From NCBI GenBank assembly GCA_963751335.1, contig CAVVUB010000008.1:1054001-1118000 (forward strand): a DNA stretch of 64,000 nucleotides. The letters are read 5' to 3'. The notes beneath the pieces are model-generated. The model had not been told where the DNA came from. It was given only the letters and a program-made list of their open reading frames with translations, and made no database searches. The position numbers and the translations under genes were made by a program. Each line of letters starts with the position of its first letter. Within the stretch, counting starts at the first letter, position 1. Of the stretch, positions 36,341-45,674 are shown one piece after another. Source of the DNA: Bog-473 sp963751335 (GTDB taxonomy: Bacteria > Actinomycetota > Acidimicrobiia > Acidimicrobiales > RAAP-2).

Positions 36341-36378
36341 GGCGACGCGATGTCTCCCCGGCGACGCGATGTCTCCCC
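36341..36378 (+). repeat. 19-bp direct repeat, two units
   Basis: GGCGACGCGATGTCTCCCC occurs at 36341-36359 and 36360-36378, with a third partial start. It lies in the 143-bp gap between bioD and the DUF222-HNH gene. Confidence 0.85.
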
Positions 36379-36465
36379 GGCGACGGTCCGGCGAGGCGAC
36401 GGGGTCGACTACCCAAAAAATGAAAATACGCGCTCGACCAAACGGAGGAGCGACCGTTCATTCAC

Positions 36466-37923
36466 ATGAGGAGTGATCGTTCGGGTCGGGCGGCCACGGT
36501 CGATGGCCGGGTCATGCGGCGGCGTCCGCCGTGCCGCGAGTTCGGGCGCGACGCTCGTTCGAGGGAGTTGGCGGCGCAGATGCGGGCTCGGGCGGGCCAG
36601 ATCTCGGCGTTGCTGCACGAGCAGCTGGCCGACATCGCGGAGTTCGACCGGGCCGAGGCCTGGCGGGGCGACGGCGCGGGGTCGATGATCATGTGGGTGA
36701 CCGAGCAGTGCGGAGTGTCGGCGTCGACGGCTCGGCAGTGGGTGAGGGCGGCGGCGGATCTTGCTGACCTGCCCGCTCTGTCGGAGAGCTTGGCCTCGGG
36801 GGAGATGTCGCTCGACAAGGTGGCCCCGCTGGCCGAGGTGGCATCGCCCGAGACCGACGCCGAGATCCGTTCGGCGGCCGCTCATTGGACGGTGAAGCAG
36901 GCCCGGGATCTCGCCGAGTGGCACAAGGCGACCGAGGAGGCCCTGGAGCACTCGGCTGAGCGGGAGTTCGAGCACCGGACCCTTCGTTTCAACGACGCCC
37001 GGCGGACGATGTGGGTGGCCTTCACCCGTGACGAGTACGCACTGGCCAAGTCGGCGCTCGTTGGGCGTGTCTCGGCGGATGCGGCCAAGGCTCGGGACGC
37101 GTCGTCGCCCGTGGTCAAGGCCCGGCCGGACGAAGGCGGGGATGAAAACGGAACGAAGATGAAGGGATCGGAAACGAATGGCGCCTACGTGCCGTACGAC
37201 CAGAGGCTCTACGACGTTCTGATCGAGTTGTTCCAAGAGGCGGCCGAGGTTCGTCCGGGACGTTCTGTCAATGATGTCGCATCCGCCGGTCGTCGCCGCA
37301 TTGTGCGCCCGCACCTCGTTCTTCATGCGCCCATCGGTCTGCTGCTCGGGATCGACAACGGTGTGGCCGAGCTCGAAGGCGTGGGTCCGGTCGCCGCCGA
37401 GGTCGCTCGCCGACTGGCGTGTGACGCCGGGGTCACCTTGTCGGTCGAGGGTCCGGATGGATCCATCCTCGACCAGGGGCGCGCTCGTCGGGATCCGACG
37501 ACGGCACAGCGGATCGAGATCGCCCGGCGGGACAAGGGCTGTCGTGTCCCCGGCTGCCCCTATTGCGAGTTCACCGACGTCCATCACATGAGGCACTGGA
37601 CGAAGGGTGGTCTGACCAATCTGGACAATCTCATCACCTTGTGCGGCCGGCATCACAACGCCGTGCACGAACTGGGTTGGTCGATGCACGGCGATGCGAA
37701 CGGCGAAGTGACGTTCGTCAGTCCGACCGGGCAGACGATGATCTCGGTGCCGTCGCCCACGTGGCGGGCTCAGGGGCCGCCTCAGTCGGAGGCGAAACCG
37801 AAGCCGAAGCCCTCGGCGAAGGGTGAAGAGCATCGAGCCGGATCCGGGAAGGTGGAGGGGAATGCGTCGCCGTTGACCGCCCAGCCGGCTCCTGAGGGCG
37901 GCGGCGAGGTGTCGCGTCGTTGA
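36466..37923 (+). CDS. DUF222 / HNH endonuclease protein
   Basis: The 485-residue product has the DUF222 domain (about 40-300, with MIMWVTEQCGVSASTARQWVRAA and the LPLLAEALASGEMSLDKV-like segment). It ends in an HNH nuclease motif (CRVPGC, HHMRHWTKGGLTNLDNL, LCGRHHNAVHE) near residues 345-400. These proteins (the 13E12 group) are abundant, often multi-copy, in actinobacteria and may be selfish or repair-related; none has a firm role. The tail of about 55 residues is Pro/Lys/Glu-rich. ATG 36466 lacks an RBS; ATG 36514 is an alternative. Confidence 0.85.
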   Translation: MRSDRSGRAATVDGRVMRRRPPCREFGRDARSRELAAQMRARAGQISALLHEQLADIAEFDRAEAWRGDGAGSMIMWVTEQCGVSASTARQWVRAAADLADLPALSESLASGEMSLDKVAPLAEVASPETDAEIRSAAAHWTVKQARDLAEWHKATEEALEHSAEREFEHRTLRFNDARRTMWVAFTRDEYALAKSALVGRVSADAAKARDASSPVVKARPDEGGDENGTKMKGSETNGAYVPYDQRLYDVLIELFQEAAEVRPGRSVNDVASAGRRRIVRPHLVLHAPIGLLLGIDNGVAELEGVGPVAAEVARRLACDAGVTLSVEGPDGSILDQGRARRDPTTAQRIEIARRDKGCRVPGCPYCEFTDVHHMRHWTKGGLTNLDNLITLCGRHHNAVHELGWSMHGDANGEVTFVSPTGQTMISVPSPTWRAQGPPQSEAKPKPKPSAKGEEHRAGSGKVEGNASPLTAQPAPEGGGEVSRR

Positions 37924-37936
37924 GCTGAGGCCGGCC

Positions 37937-38113
37937 TCAGGCGGATCGGAGTTCAGCGTGGTCGCGGCAGCGCGCCACCCAGCCCGTGGGGGTGACGGTG
38001 ACCGTCATGCGTCTCCCACAATCCGGGCAGAAGCGCGGTGGGTCGAGGTCGCGCCCGCAGCCCTCGCAATCCGTGGTGGGTCGCCCGCAGCTCGTGCAAT
38101 GCGTGGTGGGCAT
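37937..38113 (-). CDS. bsaP: BsaP, biotin synthase auxiliary protein
   Basis: This 58-residue protein is easily missed. It has paired Cys (Cys6, 9, 16, 19, 29, 32, 49) and the conserved run DLDPPRFCPDCGRRM followed by TPTGWVARC. The layout matches the small mycobacterial protein (Rv1590 type) that helps BioB by supplying or protecting its Fe-S cluster. It starts at ATG 38113, 53 bp after the bioB stop on the same strand, as in mycobacteria. The role is taken from the family and from the bioB neighbour. Confidence 0.85.
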   Translation of the reverse strand: MPTTHCTSCGRPTTDCEGCGRDLDPPRFCPDCGRRMTVTVTPTGWVARCRDHAELRSA

Positions 38114-38166
38114 GGCCGAGCAGGGTGGCGTGTCGGGGTTGTCAGGGTTGACAGGGTTGTCGGGCT

Positions 38167-39294
38167 TCAGATGGCCGCGCTGAGGGCACCGATGGGCATG
38201 CGCAGGTCCTCGAGCATCTGGATGTCTTCGTCGGCTGAGCGGCCGAGCGTGGTGAGGTAGTTGCCGACGATGAGCGCGTTGATGCCGGCGGTCATCCCCA
38301 TGGCTTGGAGATCGCGCAGCGTGACTTCGCGTCCACCTGCGTAGCGGAGGATCACTGAAGGAAGGGCGAGACGGAAGAGCGCGATCCAGCGGACGGCCTC
38401 CCACGGGCCGAGGATGGGTCGGTCGCCCAGCGGCGTCCCCGGCCGGGGATTGAGAAAGTTGAGAGGGACCTCGGTGGGGTCGAGATCCTGGAGCTGGACG
38501 AGGAGCTCGACTCGTTGGGCATCGGACTCGCCCATGTTGATCAGGGCACCGCAGCAGAGTTCCATCCCGAAGTCCTTGACCAGGCGGCAGGTGTCGGCCC
38601 GCTCGTCCCAGGTATGGCTGGTGACGATCTCGGGGAAGTAGGACCGTGCGGTCTCGACGTTGTGGTTGTAGCGGTGCACGCCGCCCTCGGCCAGGCGTCG
38701 GGCCTGATCCTCGGTGAGGATGCCGGCGCTGACGGCGACGTTGAGACCTGTCTCGTCGTGGATGAGAGGGACGAGGTCGAGGATGCGCTGCATGGTGCGT
38801 TCGTCGGGTCCGCGCACGGCCAGCACGATGCAGAACTCTGATGCGCCGAGCGCCGCCGTCTCGCGCGCCGCGGTGAGGACCTCGTCCTGGTCGAGGAACG
38901 GCGTCGCCTTCACCGGGGTCTCGAAGCGGGACGACTGCGAGCAGAAGTGGCAGTCCTCGGGGCATCCACCGGTCTTGGCCGAGAGGATGCCTTCGATCTC
39001 GACCTCGGGACCGCACCAGCTGAGTCGGACCTGATGGGCCAGGGCGGCCAGGTTCATGACCGCGCCGTCGGGCAGTGCCGCGAGGGCGGTGAGTTCGTCG
39101 GCGGTGAGCAAGCGGCGCTCGTCGAGGAGCGCCATTTCGGCCGCGGCGATCACCGCTCGGTCCGCCGGGCTCAGGGCAATCTGGGGAGGGGGCGTCGGGC
39201 TGCCCATTAGGCCGTCCTGAGGGCTGCCCGGCTGGGTGCCCGGCTGGCCGGCAGTTCCGGGCGTTCGGAAGGAGACGGGGCTCGTGGTGGTCAC
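38167..39294 (-). CDS. bioB: biotin synthase
   Basis: This radical-SAM enzyme (about 375 residues) inserts sulfur into dethiobiotin. The SAM cluster Cys lie in KTGGCPEDCHFCSQSS; later blocks are HRYNHNVETARSYFPEI, CGALINMGES, PLNFLNPRPGTPL and LRYAGGREVTLRDLQ with the second-cluster ligands. The first 45 residues are Pro/Gly/Thr-rich and not family-like, so the true start may be GTG 39294 (used), TTG 39303 or ATG 39207. It is divergent from an acyl-CoA dehydrogenase and followed by bsaP. With bioA, bioF and bioD it gives a late biotin pathway within 6 kb. Confidence 0.92.
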   Translation of the reverse strand: MTTTSPVSFRTPGTAGQPGTQPGSPQDGLMGSPTPPPQIALSPADRAVIAAAEMALLDERRLLTADELTALAALPDGAVMNLAALAHQVRLSWCGPEVEIEGILSAKTGGCPEDCHFCSQSSRFETPVKATPFLDQDEVLTAARETAALGASEFCIVLAVRGPDERTMQRILDLVPLIHDETGLNVAVSAGILTEDQARRLAEGGVHRYNHNVETARSYFPEIVTSHTWDERADTCRLVKDFGMELCCGALINMGESDAQRVELLVQLQDLDPTEVPLNFLNPRPGTPLGDRPILGPWEAVRWIALFRLALPSVILRYAGGREVTLRDLQAMGMTAGINALIVGNYLTTLGRSADEDIQMLEDLRMPIGALSAAI

Positions 39295-39368
39295 GGCGCC
39301 CAAGGTAGTGGCAGGGTGAGGATCCCCGGTAGCCGAGGGACCGGCGCTGGGGAGAGGGAGAAGAGCGC

Positions 39369-40670
39369 ATGGCCTGGGATTTCTCGACCGAGCCCGAATT
39401 CGAGGCGAAGTTGGTGTGGATGCGCGAATTCGTTCGGGAAGAGGTGTTCCCGCTCGAGACGCTGGATCTGACCTACGACCAGATCCGTGAGGTGATCCAG
39501 CCCATGCAGGAGCGAGTCAAGGCCGAGGGTCTATGGGCGGCGCACCTGCCCCCGGCGCTGGGCGGGATGGGCTTCGGCCAGGTCCGCCTGGGCCTGATGC
39601 ACGAGATCCTGGGGCAGTCGCCGTTGGCGCCGGTGGTCTTCGGCAACAACGCCCCGGATTCGGGGAATGCGGAGTTGTTGGCGGTGGGGATCGAGGAGAC
39701 GGGCGATGAGGAGATGCGCCGGAAATGGTTGTTGCCCCTGCTCGAGGGGACGCTGCGGTCGGCCTTCTCCATGACGGAGCCGAACACGGCTGGATCAGAT
39801 CCGACGCTTCTGGCGACGACCGCCGTGCGGGACGGCGAGGAGTGGGTGATCAACGGGCACAAGTGGTTCACGTCGAACGGATCCGTGGCAGATTTCCTGA
39901 TCGTCATGGCGGTGACCAATCCCGACGTCCATCCGTACTCGGGGTCGTCGATGATCGTCGTGCCCGTGACGACGCCCGGCGTGGACATCGTGCGTGACGT
40001 GGCCACGATGGAGGATCCGGAGACGCCGTTCGGGCGGTTCGGAAACCACGCCGAGATCCGATACGTCGACGTGCGGGTGCCGGCGGGGAATCTGATCGGC
40101 AGGGAGGGGTCGGGCTTCGTCCTGGCCCAGAAACGGTTGGGGCCCGGCCGTATCCACCACTGCATGCGCTGGCTCGGCCAGTCCAGGCGGGCCTTCGACA
40201 TGCTTTGTGAGCGGGCGGTATCCCGTTACGCCCACGGGTCGATGTTGGCCGAGAAGCAGACCATCCAGAACTGGGTGGCCGACTCTATGGCCGAGATGCA
40301 GGCGGCCCGCCTGATGACGCTGCAGGCAGCTTGGAAGATGGATCAGGAGGGGGCGCCGGCGGCGCGGGTGGAGATCGCCATGATCAAGTACTTCGGGGCC
40401 AAGGTGCTCTACGACGTGATCGACCGCGCCATCCAGGTGCACGGTTCTCTGGGGTACTCGTGTGACCTTCCGTTGGAGTCGATGTACCGGGCGGCCCGGG
40501 CGGCCCGTATCTACGACGGCCCCGACGAGGTGCACCGCCAGACGGTGGCGCGCCAGGTCTTGAAGGGGTACACCGTGCACGAGGTGCCCTCCGAGCACAT
40601 CCCGACGCGTCGGCTCGAGGCGCAGCGTCGCTTTGCCGACCTCTTGGAGGACTTGACCATCGACGCCTGA
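39369..40670 (+). CDS. acyl-CoA dehydrogenase
   Basis: The 433-residue product is a longer acyl-CoA dehydrogenase of the kind once called ACAD10/11-like. It has FSMTEPNTAGSDPTLLATTAVRDG (FAD segment), INGHKWFTSNG, and the C-terminal GSLGYSCDLPLESMYRAARAARIYDGPDEVHRQTVARQ, the family's substrate-end block. GGGAGAGGGAGAAG lies just before ATG 39369. It is intact and diverges from bioB. Substrate unknown. Confidence 0.9.
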   Translation: MAWDFSTEPEFEAKLVWMREFVREEVFPLETLDLTYDQIREVIQPMQERVKAEGLWAAHLPPALGGMGFGQVRLGLMHEILGQSPLAPVVFGNNAPDSGNAELLAVGIEETGDEEMRRKWLLPLLEGTLRSAFSMTEPNTAGSDPTLLATTAVRDGEEWVINGHKWFTSNGSVADFLIVMAVTNPDVHPYSGSSMIVVPVTTPGVDIVRDVATMEDPETPFGRFGNHAEIRYVDVRVPAGNLIGREGSGFVLAQKRLGPGRIHHCMRWLGQSRRAFDMLCERAVSRYAHGSMLAEKQTIQNWVADSMAEMQAARLMTLQAAWKMDQEGAPAARVEIAMIKYFGAKVLYDVIDRAIQVHGSLGYSCDLPLESMYRAARAARIYDGPDEVHRQTVARQVLKGYTVHEVPSEHIPTRRLEAQRRFADLLEDLTIDA

Positions 40671-40685
40671 ATCGCGCTGCGGGCG

Positions 40686-41063
40686 CTATTCGAGCGTGTG
40701 GCAGACAGCCTCGATGTTGTTGCCATCGGGGTCCCTGACGAACGCGGCGTAGTAGGTCGGGTGATACTCCGGCCAGACCTTCGGCGCGTAGAGGATCTCG
40801 GCGCCGATCGTCGAGGCGGCCTCGAAGAATCCATGGACCGAGGCTCTGTCGCGCGCTTGGAAGGCGATATGGGTCTCCCGGAAGCCGTCGCCGGTCCGTT
40901 GCTTGCCGATCCAGAACGCTGCGATCGGTGGGAAGCCGTAGCCGATGGCGCTGCCGCCATCGTCCTCCATGATCCGCTCCCCGCCGAGCGGTGCGAGCAC
41001 GGCGTCATAGAAGGCGGCGCTGTCCTCGAAATTGGTGCACTGGATGGACACGTGAGCGAGCAT
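40686..41063 (-). CDS. VOC-family (glyoxalase-like) protein
   Basis: The 125-residue product has a single vicinal-oxygen-chelate fold: LAHVSIQCTNFEDSAAFYDAVLAPLGG at the start with the first metal His, ETHIAFQARDRASVHGFFEAA in the middle and FVRDPDGNNIEAVCHTLE at the end with the last ligand Glu. It might be a lyase, dioxygenase or binding protein. It converges with the acyl-CoA dehydrogenase (gap 15 bp). Confidence 0.8.
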   Translation of the reverse strand: MLAHVSIQCTNFEDSAAFYDAVLAPLGGERIMEDDGGSAIGYGFPPIAAFWIGKQRTGDGFRETHIAFQARDRASVHGFFEAASTIGAEILYAPKVWPEYHPTYYAAFVRDPDGNNIEAVCHTLE

Positions 41064-41133
41064 GAGCGAGATTCTGCCAGCACCGCGTCGTGCGCACGCC
41101 GTCGACCGGGTCGTCGCGCCCTAATGTGCGTGC

Positions 41134-41823
41134 GTGTCTCTGGGAGTCTTCACCGGGATGGGGCAGGCGCCCGTGCTGGCCACCCTTGATTGGTCGACCG
41201 TGGCCACCCTGGCCACCGCTTTCGGCACGCTCGTGCTCGCCGTGGCCACCTTTGCGTCCGTGCGCTCGGCCAATCGCGCGGCCCGCGTCGCCGAGGCGGC
41301 GTTTCAGGCCAATCTCCGTCCGGTCCTGGTGACCTCGCGGATGCAGGACCCGATGCAGAAGATCCGCTGGGTCGACGACCACTGGGCCCATCTCGACGGG
41401 GGACAGGGGTTGGCCGAGCTGGAGGACGGATCCATCTACTTGGCTATCTCGTTGCGCAACGTCGGGACGGGTCTCGCCGTCCCGATTGGATGGTGGTTGA
41501 GCCCAGAGGCGGCTCGAACCGACAGGTCGCACGAGGACCCAGACTCGTTTCGGCGTCAGACCCGCGATCTCTTCATTGCTGCGAGCGACTTGGGGTTCTG
41601 GCAGGCCGCGATCCGTGAGCCCGATGACCCGGACTACGGCTGGTTGACCAGCTATCTGAAAGAGGCGACACCATTCACCGTCGAACTGCTCTACGGCGAC
41701 GCCGAGGGCGGGCAGCGCACGATCACCCGCTTCGGGATGATCCCGATGCGAGTCGACGAGGACGTCCGCTGGTATCCCTCAACCGCCCTCCACTCGAATC
41801 TGGACCGGCCAGATCCTCGCTAG
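41134..41823 (+). CDS. protein of unknown function with one membrane helix
   Basis: I do not recognise a family for this 229-residue protein. Residues about 17-40 form a membrane helix (STVATLATAFGTLVLAVATFA) followed by SVRSANRAARVAEAAFQANLRP, a pattern common in small actinobacterial membrane-anchored proteins. The rest is soluble, with many Asp/Trp residues. GTG 41134 is used; ATG 41158 is an alternative. Confidence 0.6.
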   Translation: MSLGVFTGMGQAPVLATLDWSTVATLATAFGTLVLAVATFASVRSANRAARVAEAAFQANLRPVLVTSRMQDPMQKIRWVDDHWAHLDGGQGLAELEDGSIYLAISLRNVGTGLAVPIGWWLSPEAARTDRSHEDPDSFRRQTRDLFIAASDLGFWQAAIREPDDPDYGWLTSYLKEATPFTVELLYGDAEGGQRTITRFGMIPMRVDEDVRWYPSTALHSNLDRPDPR

Positions 41824-41863
41824 CGCATCTGCCGTCTCGAGTGACGCGGCAACGAGGTCGCCT

Positions 41864-42484
41864 CTATTCGCCCTCCTCTGACTGGGGCCGGAGCCCACGG
41901 AGCATGGTCTTGCAGACCCGGTCGAATCCGGAGTCCTCGTCTTCGATCATGCCGATGCCCAGCAGCTCGAGTGACACCCATCCGTGGATGGACGCCCAGA
42001 TGAGCTGTGCCGTCTCGGTCAACGGCCCTTCAGCGATCACGCCGGCCGCCATGGCGCGCTGAACGGCGGCCACCAGACTGTCGAAGGCTCGAGCCGCCAC
42101 CTCGAGCGCAGCCAGGCTGGGCTCGTAACCCGGGAGCGTGCGCAGGAACATCAGCTGGTACACCATCGGGTGCGCCTTGGCGAGCGCCCGGTAGCGACGC
42201 CCCGCCTCCCGGAGAGCCTCGTACGGATCCTGGATTTCGGCGATCGTCGTCAACGCCTGCCGGAGGCGTTCGAAACCCTGGATGAAGAGGGCTTCGATGA
42301 TCCCGTTCTTCGAGTCGAAGTGGTTGTAGACGCCCATGGGCGCCACGCCGGCCGCGGCGGCGATGCGGCGGACGGAGAGTGCCTCGGGTCCCTCGCTCTC
42401 CAGGATCTCGGCGGCAGAGGCCAGCAGCACCTCGACCATGTCCGCGCTCGGAGTCCTGCTCCTGGTTGGGCGAGTTTTCGGCAC
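41864..42484 (-). CDS. TetR-family regulator
   Basis: The 206-residue product has an N-terminal helix-turn-helix (ILESEGPEALSVRRIAAAAGVAPMGVYNHFDSKNGIIEALF) and a C-terminal all-helical ligand domain. It is divergent from an MFS drug-type exporter with a 34-bp inverted repeat between them, so it very probably represses the exporter and itself. It starts at GTG 42484. The inducer is unknown. Confidence 0.85.
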   Translation of the reverse strand: MPKTRPTRSRTPSADMVEVLLASAAEILESEGPEALSVRRIAAAAGVAPMGVYNHFDSKNGIIEALFIQGFERLRQALTTIAEIQDPYEALREAGRRYRALAKAHPMVYQLMFLRTLPGYEPSLAALEVAARAFDSLVAAVQRAMAAGVIAEGPLTETAQLIWASIHGWVSLELLGIGMIEDEDSGFDRVCKTMLRGLRPQSEEGE

Positions 42485-42501
42485 GGGACCTAGCGTACTA
42501 A

Positions 42502-42535
42502 AGAACGTCGTGCTATAACAATGGCACAGCGTTCT
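42502..42535. promoter_or_regulatory. TetR-type operator between regulator and exporter
   Basis: AGAACGTCGTGC (42502-42513) and GCACAGCGTTCT (42524-42535) form an inverted repeat: six outer and four inner bases match, with two mismatched bases between. The 10-base centre TATAACAATG may hold the -10. It lies 17 bp from the regulator start and 22 bp from the exporter start. Confidence 0.7.
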
Positions 42536-42557
42536 ATTATCTCAGGAAGGACCCGCC

Positions 42558-44234
42558 ATGAAGCCTGGAACTGAGCTCGAGATCGTCCCGACCGGGGATG
42601 GGATCCACCACCAACCCCACGCCCGCATCGACGCACGCCGCTGGATCGTGCTTCCCGTCCTCTGCCTCTCCGTCTTCCTGGTGGTGGTCGACAACACCAT
42701 CGTCAACGTGGCCCTGCCCACACTCAACCGCCAGCTCGGTGCCTCCATCACGTCGCTTCAGTGGATCGTCGATGCCTACAGCCTCGCCTTCGCCGGGTTG
42801 CTCCTGGCCGGCGGTGGCATCGGGGACCGGCTGGGTCGCAAGGGGACGATGCAAGTTGGCCTCGTCTTCTTCGGCCTGTTCTCGGCGGCGGCCGCCCTGT
42901 CGAACTCGACCGGATCCCTCATTTCGGCGCGGGCGCTCATGGGCGTGGCGGCTGCCTTCATCTTCCCGGCCAGCTTGGCCATCTTGACGAGCGTCTTTCC
43001 GGATCCATCCGAGCGGCAGAAGGCGCTGGGCATCTGGGGCGCGACGTCGGGGATCGCCGTCGCTTTCGGACCGGTCGTCGGCGGGGCGTTGCTCGAGCAC
43101 TTCTGGTACGGATCCATCTTCTTGGTCAACGTGCCGATCGTCGTGGTCACGTTCATCGCCGGTCAGGCGCTGATCCCCAAGATCCCCAAGGTCGCCTCCC
43201 ACTCCTTCGACTATCGGGGCATGCTCCTCTCGACGGCGGGAGTGACCAGCCTGGTCCTGGCCATCATCGAGGGTCCGCAGTGGGGCTGGACGTCAGTCGG
43301 AACCCTGACCTGCTTCACCCTGGCGGCCGTCCTTCTCGCCGCCTTCACCCTGCTCGAACTGCGCACCGAGGGCCCGCTGCTCGATGTCCGCGTCTTCCGC
43401 ATCCCACGCTTCACTGGTGGAGCACTGTCGCTGTCGGTTGCCTTCTTCTGCCTCTTCGGGTTCATCTTCCTTATCACGCAGTACTTCCAGTTCGTGAAGG
43501 GCTACTCGACGCTGTCGGCGGGCGTGCACACGCTTCCGTTCGCCATCGTCGCCGCCATCGCCACGCCGCTGGCCGCGATCCTCGCCCTGAAGATCGGGAC
43601 CCGGGTGGTCGTGGCGACCGGATTGGTGCTGATGGGGAGCGGGCTCGTGGTCACGGCCTTCAACTCCGAGGCGAACACGACGTACTTCGGGCCCATCATC
43701 ATCGCCATGGTGCTCTTGGCCTTCGGGTTGTCCTCGATCAGCGCACCGACGACCGAGGCCGTGATGGGCTCGGTGCCCAACGAGCAGCGGGGTGCTGCGG
43801 CCGGGGTCAACAACACGACCCGCGAGCTCGGAGGCACCCTCGGTGTGGCCGTGTTCGGCTCCATCTTCGCCTCGGCTTACGCGCCTCGCATCATCGGTGC
43901 GTTCGGTCCCCTTCCGATCCCGGCGGGTCCCAAGACGGAAGCGCACCAGTCCATGGCCGCCGCGCTCGCCGTGGTGAAGCGGGCTCCGCACTCGGTGCAG
44001 CCCTTCCTCCAGCGGTCGGCGTTCGATGCGTTCCACAGTGGGCTGTACGTGGCGTGCATCGCCGGCGCCGTGGTGGCGGTGATCGGCGCCGTGGTCGCTT
44101 GGATCCTGCTCCCCGGACGCAACCCGCCAGAAGCGCTGGTCGGATCGGCGGGCGACCCCGAGGTGCGAAGCGATGTCGTGGAGGACGCTCAGATCGAACG
44201 CTGCCCCGACGGCCTCGCCCCGTTACCCGCCTGA
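42558..44234 (+). CDS. MFS exporter, DHA2 (EmrB/QacA) type
   Basis: The 558-residue product has the 14-helix drug:H+ antiporter pattern: the first helix VLCLSVFLVVVDNTIVNVALP (motif with Asp), then QWIVDAYSLAFAGLLLAGGGIGDRLGRKG (motif A). A large loop and Cys-free helices follow to a final RNPPEALVG-type tail. It sits in the inner membrane and pumps drugs or toxic compounds. AGGAAGGACC lies just upstream of ATG 42558. Control by the divergent TetR is likely. Confidence 0.9.
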   Translation: MKPGTELEIVPTGDGIHHQPHARIDARRWIVLPVLCLSVFLVVVDNTIVNVALPTLNRQLGASITSLQWIVDAYSLAFAGLLLAGGGIGDRLGRKGTMQVGLVFFGLFSAAAALSNSTGSLISARALMGVAAAFIFPASLAILTSVFPDPSERQKALGIWGATSGIAVAFGPVVGGALLEHFWYGSIFLVNVPIVVVTFIAGQALIPKIPKVASHSFDYRGMLLSTAGVTSLVLAIIEGPQWGWTSVGTLTCFTLAAVLLAAFTLLELRTEGPLLDVRVFRIPRFTGGALSLSVAFFCLFGFIFLITQYFQFVKGYSTLSAGVHTLPFAIVAAIATPLAAILALKIGTRVVVATGLVLMGSGLVVTAFNSEANTTYFGPIIIAMVLLAFGLSSISAPTTEAVMGSVPNEQRGAAAGVNNTTRELGGTLGVAVFGSIFASAYAPRIIGAFGPLPIPAGPKTEAHQSMAAALAVVKRAPHSVQPFLQRSAFDAFHSGLYVACIAGAVVAVIGAVVAWILLPGRNPPEALVGSAGDPEVRSDVVEDAQIERCPDGLAPLPA

Positions 44235-44261
44235 GCAGGGCGAGGCACCAACCAGAACAGA

Positions 44262-45602
44262 TCAGCCGAACACGATCGATGCGTGACGCACCCCGGCGAT
44301 GACCGGGCTGGCCGTCCGCTCGACCGCCCCGGCCAGCTCCAGGCATTCGAAGCGCTCGAGCAGCTCACCCAGCACGACCCGGGCCTCGAGCCGGGCCAGC
44401 GCCGCACCCAGGCAGAAGTGCGGGCCGAACCCGAAACTCACGTGCGGGTTGGGATGGCGATCGATCCGCAGTTCGCCGGCATCCGCCCCGAACACCGCTT
44501 CGTCACGATTGGCCGAGGCGTACACCAACAACACCGGATCTCCGGCGGCCAGCTCGATCCCACGGATGGTGGTGGGGCCCGTCGCCGTCCGCATGAACGA
44601 GATCACCGGCGTGGTCCAACGCAGCAACTCCTCGACGGCGCCAGGGATGGTGGACCGGTCGGCCCGCAAGGCCGCCCACTGATCGGGCCGCTCGGCCAAC
44701 GCCACCAGCCCACCCGAAATCAAGTTCCGGGTCGTCTCGTTCCCCGCCACCAGCAGCTGGATCAAGAACATCGCCAGTTCCGCCTCGGTCAGCTCCTCAC
44801 CGGCACCGGCACCGGCACCGGCACCGGCACTGGCACTGGCACTGGCACCGGCAGGGCTACCGCCGCTGCCACTCTCCGGATCTGATCCGACAGTCGCCAA
44901 CACCGAGACCAGGTCGTCCGCCGGCGCCCGCCGCCGCTCTTCGGCCACCCCGATCAGGTACTCCCACATCTCCAGCTGCAACGCCGCCCGCTCCTCCTCG
45001 GTGCGCTCGGATTCGCCCGGGATCACCGCCTCGGACCACTCGAAGAAGCGCGGCCACTGCTCGCCGTCCACCCCGAGCAACTCACAGATCACCTGGAGGG
45101 GGAACGGGATGGACAGCTCCTGCACGACGTCGAAGGCCACCCCCGACTCGATCCGCTCGAGCAACGCCCGGGCCTTCGCCGTCACCCCAGCCTCCATCAG
45201 TCGCACCATCGACGGCTTGAACCCGGGCTGGACCAGCCGCCGGTAGCGGGTGTGCTGGGGCGGGTCGGTGTGCATCATCGTGGGCGGGTTGTCGTAGGTC
45301 GACCCGATCTCGTCCGTGAGGATGCCGCGAGACGAACAGAAGGTGACGGGGTCCGCGCCCATCGACGAGACCTCGGGGTGGGTCATGACCGCCCAGAAGC
45401 CGCCGCCCTCCCGGTCGACCCAGCACACGGGCGCCGTCCGTCGCAGCTCGGCATAGAGCTCGAAGGGGTCGCCGCCCGAATACAGCGTCGGGTCGAGGAG
45501 GCGGCCCGCATCGGTTGCCGCCCCCGTGTGAGCGCTCGTGCCCGCGCCGGCGCCCGAGACGGTTCCGGCTGGGGAGCTTTCGGTGACGTCGGAAGAGGTC
45601 AT
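44262..45602 (-). CDS. cytochrome P450
   Basis: The 446-residue product is a bacterial class-I P450: I-helix LLVAGNETTRNL, the E-x-x-R motif in VEELLRW with later Arg, and the heme block SFGFGPHFCLGAALAR with ligand Cys397. Residues about 13-30 are a disordered Gly/Ala/Thr lead, and a loop before the I-helix carries an Ala-Ser-Gly run (ASASAGAGAGAGAG) from a hexanucleotide repeat. Mycobacterial sterol operons include P450s (CYP125, CYP142), but this one is far from the steroid genes here and may have another substrate. No ferredoxin gene is adjacent. Confidence 0.9.
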   Translation of the reverse strand: MTSSDVTESSPAGTVSGAGAGTSAHTGAATDAGRLLDPTLYSGGDPFELYAELRRTAPVCWVDREGGGFWAVMTHPEVSSMGADPVTFCSSRGILTDEIGSTYDNPPTMMHTDPPQHTRYRRLVQPGFKPSMVRLMEAGVTAKARALLERIESGVAFDVVQELSIPFPLQVICELLGVDGEQWPRFFEWSEAVIPGESERTEEERAALQLEMWEYLIGVAEERRRAPADDLVSVLATVGSDPESGSGGSPAGASASASAGAGAGAGAGEELTEAELAMFLIQLLVAGNETTRNLISGGLVALAERPDQWAALRADRSTIPGAVEELLRWTTPVISFMRTATGPTTIRGIELAAGDPVLLVYASANRDEAVFGADAGELRIDRHPNPHVSFGFGPHFCLGAALARLEARVVLGELLERFECLELAGAVERTASPVIAGVRHASIVFG

Positions 45603-45674
45603 GAACGACTGGCTCGGATCAATTCGCTCCGATCGTTGATTCGGATCACACGGATTCGGATCGGTGGGCTCGGG

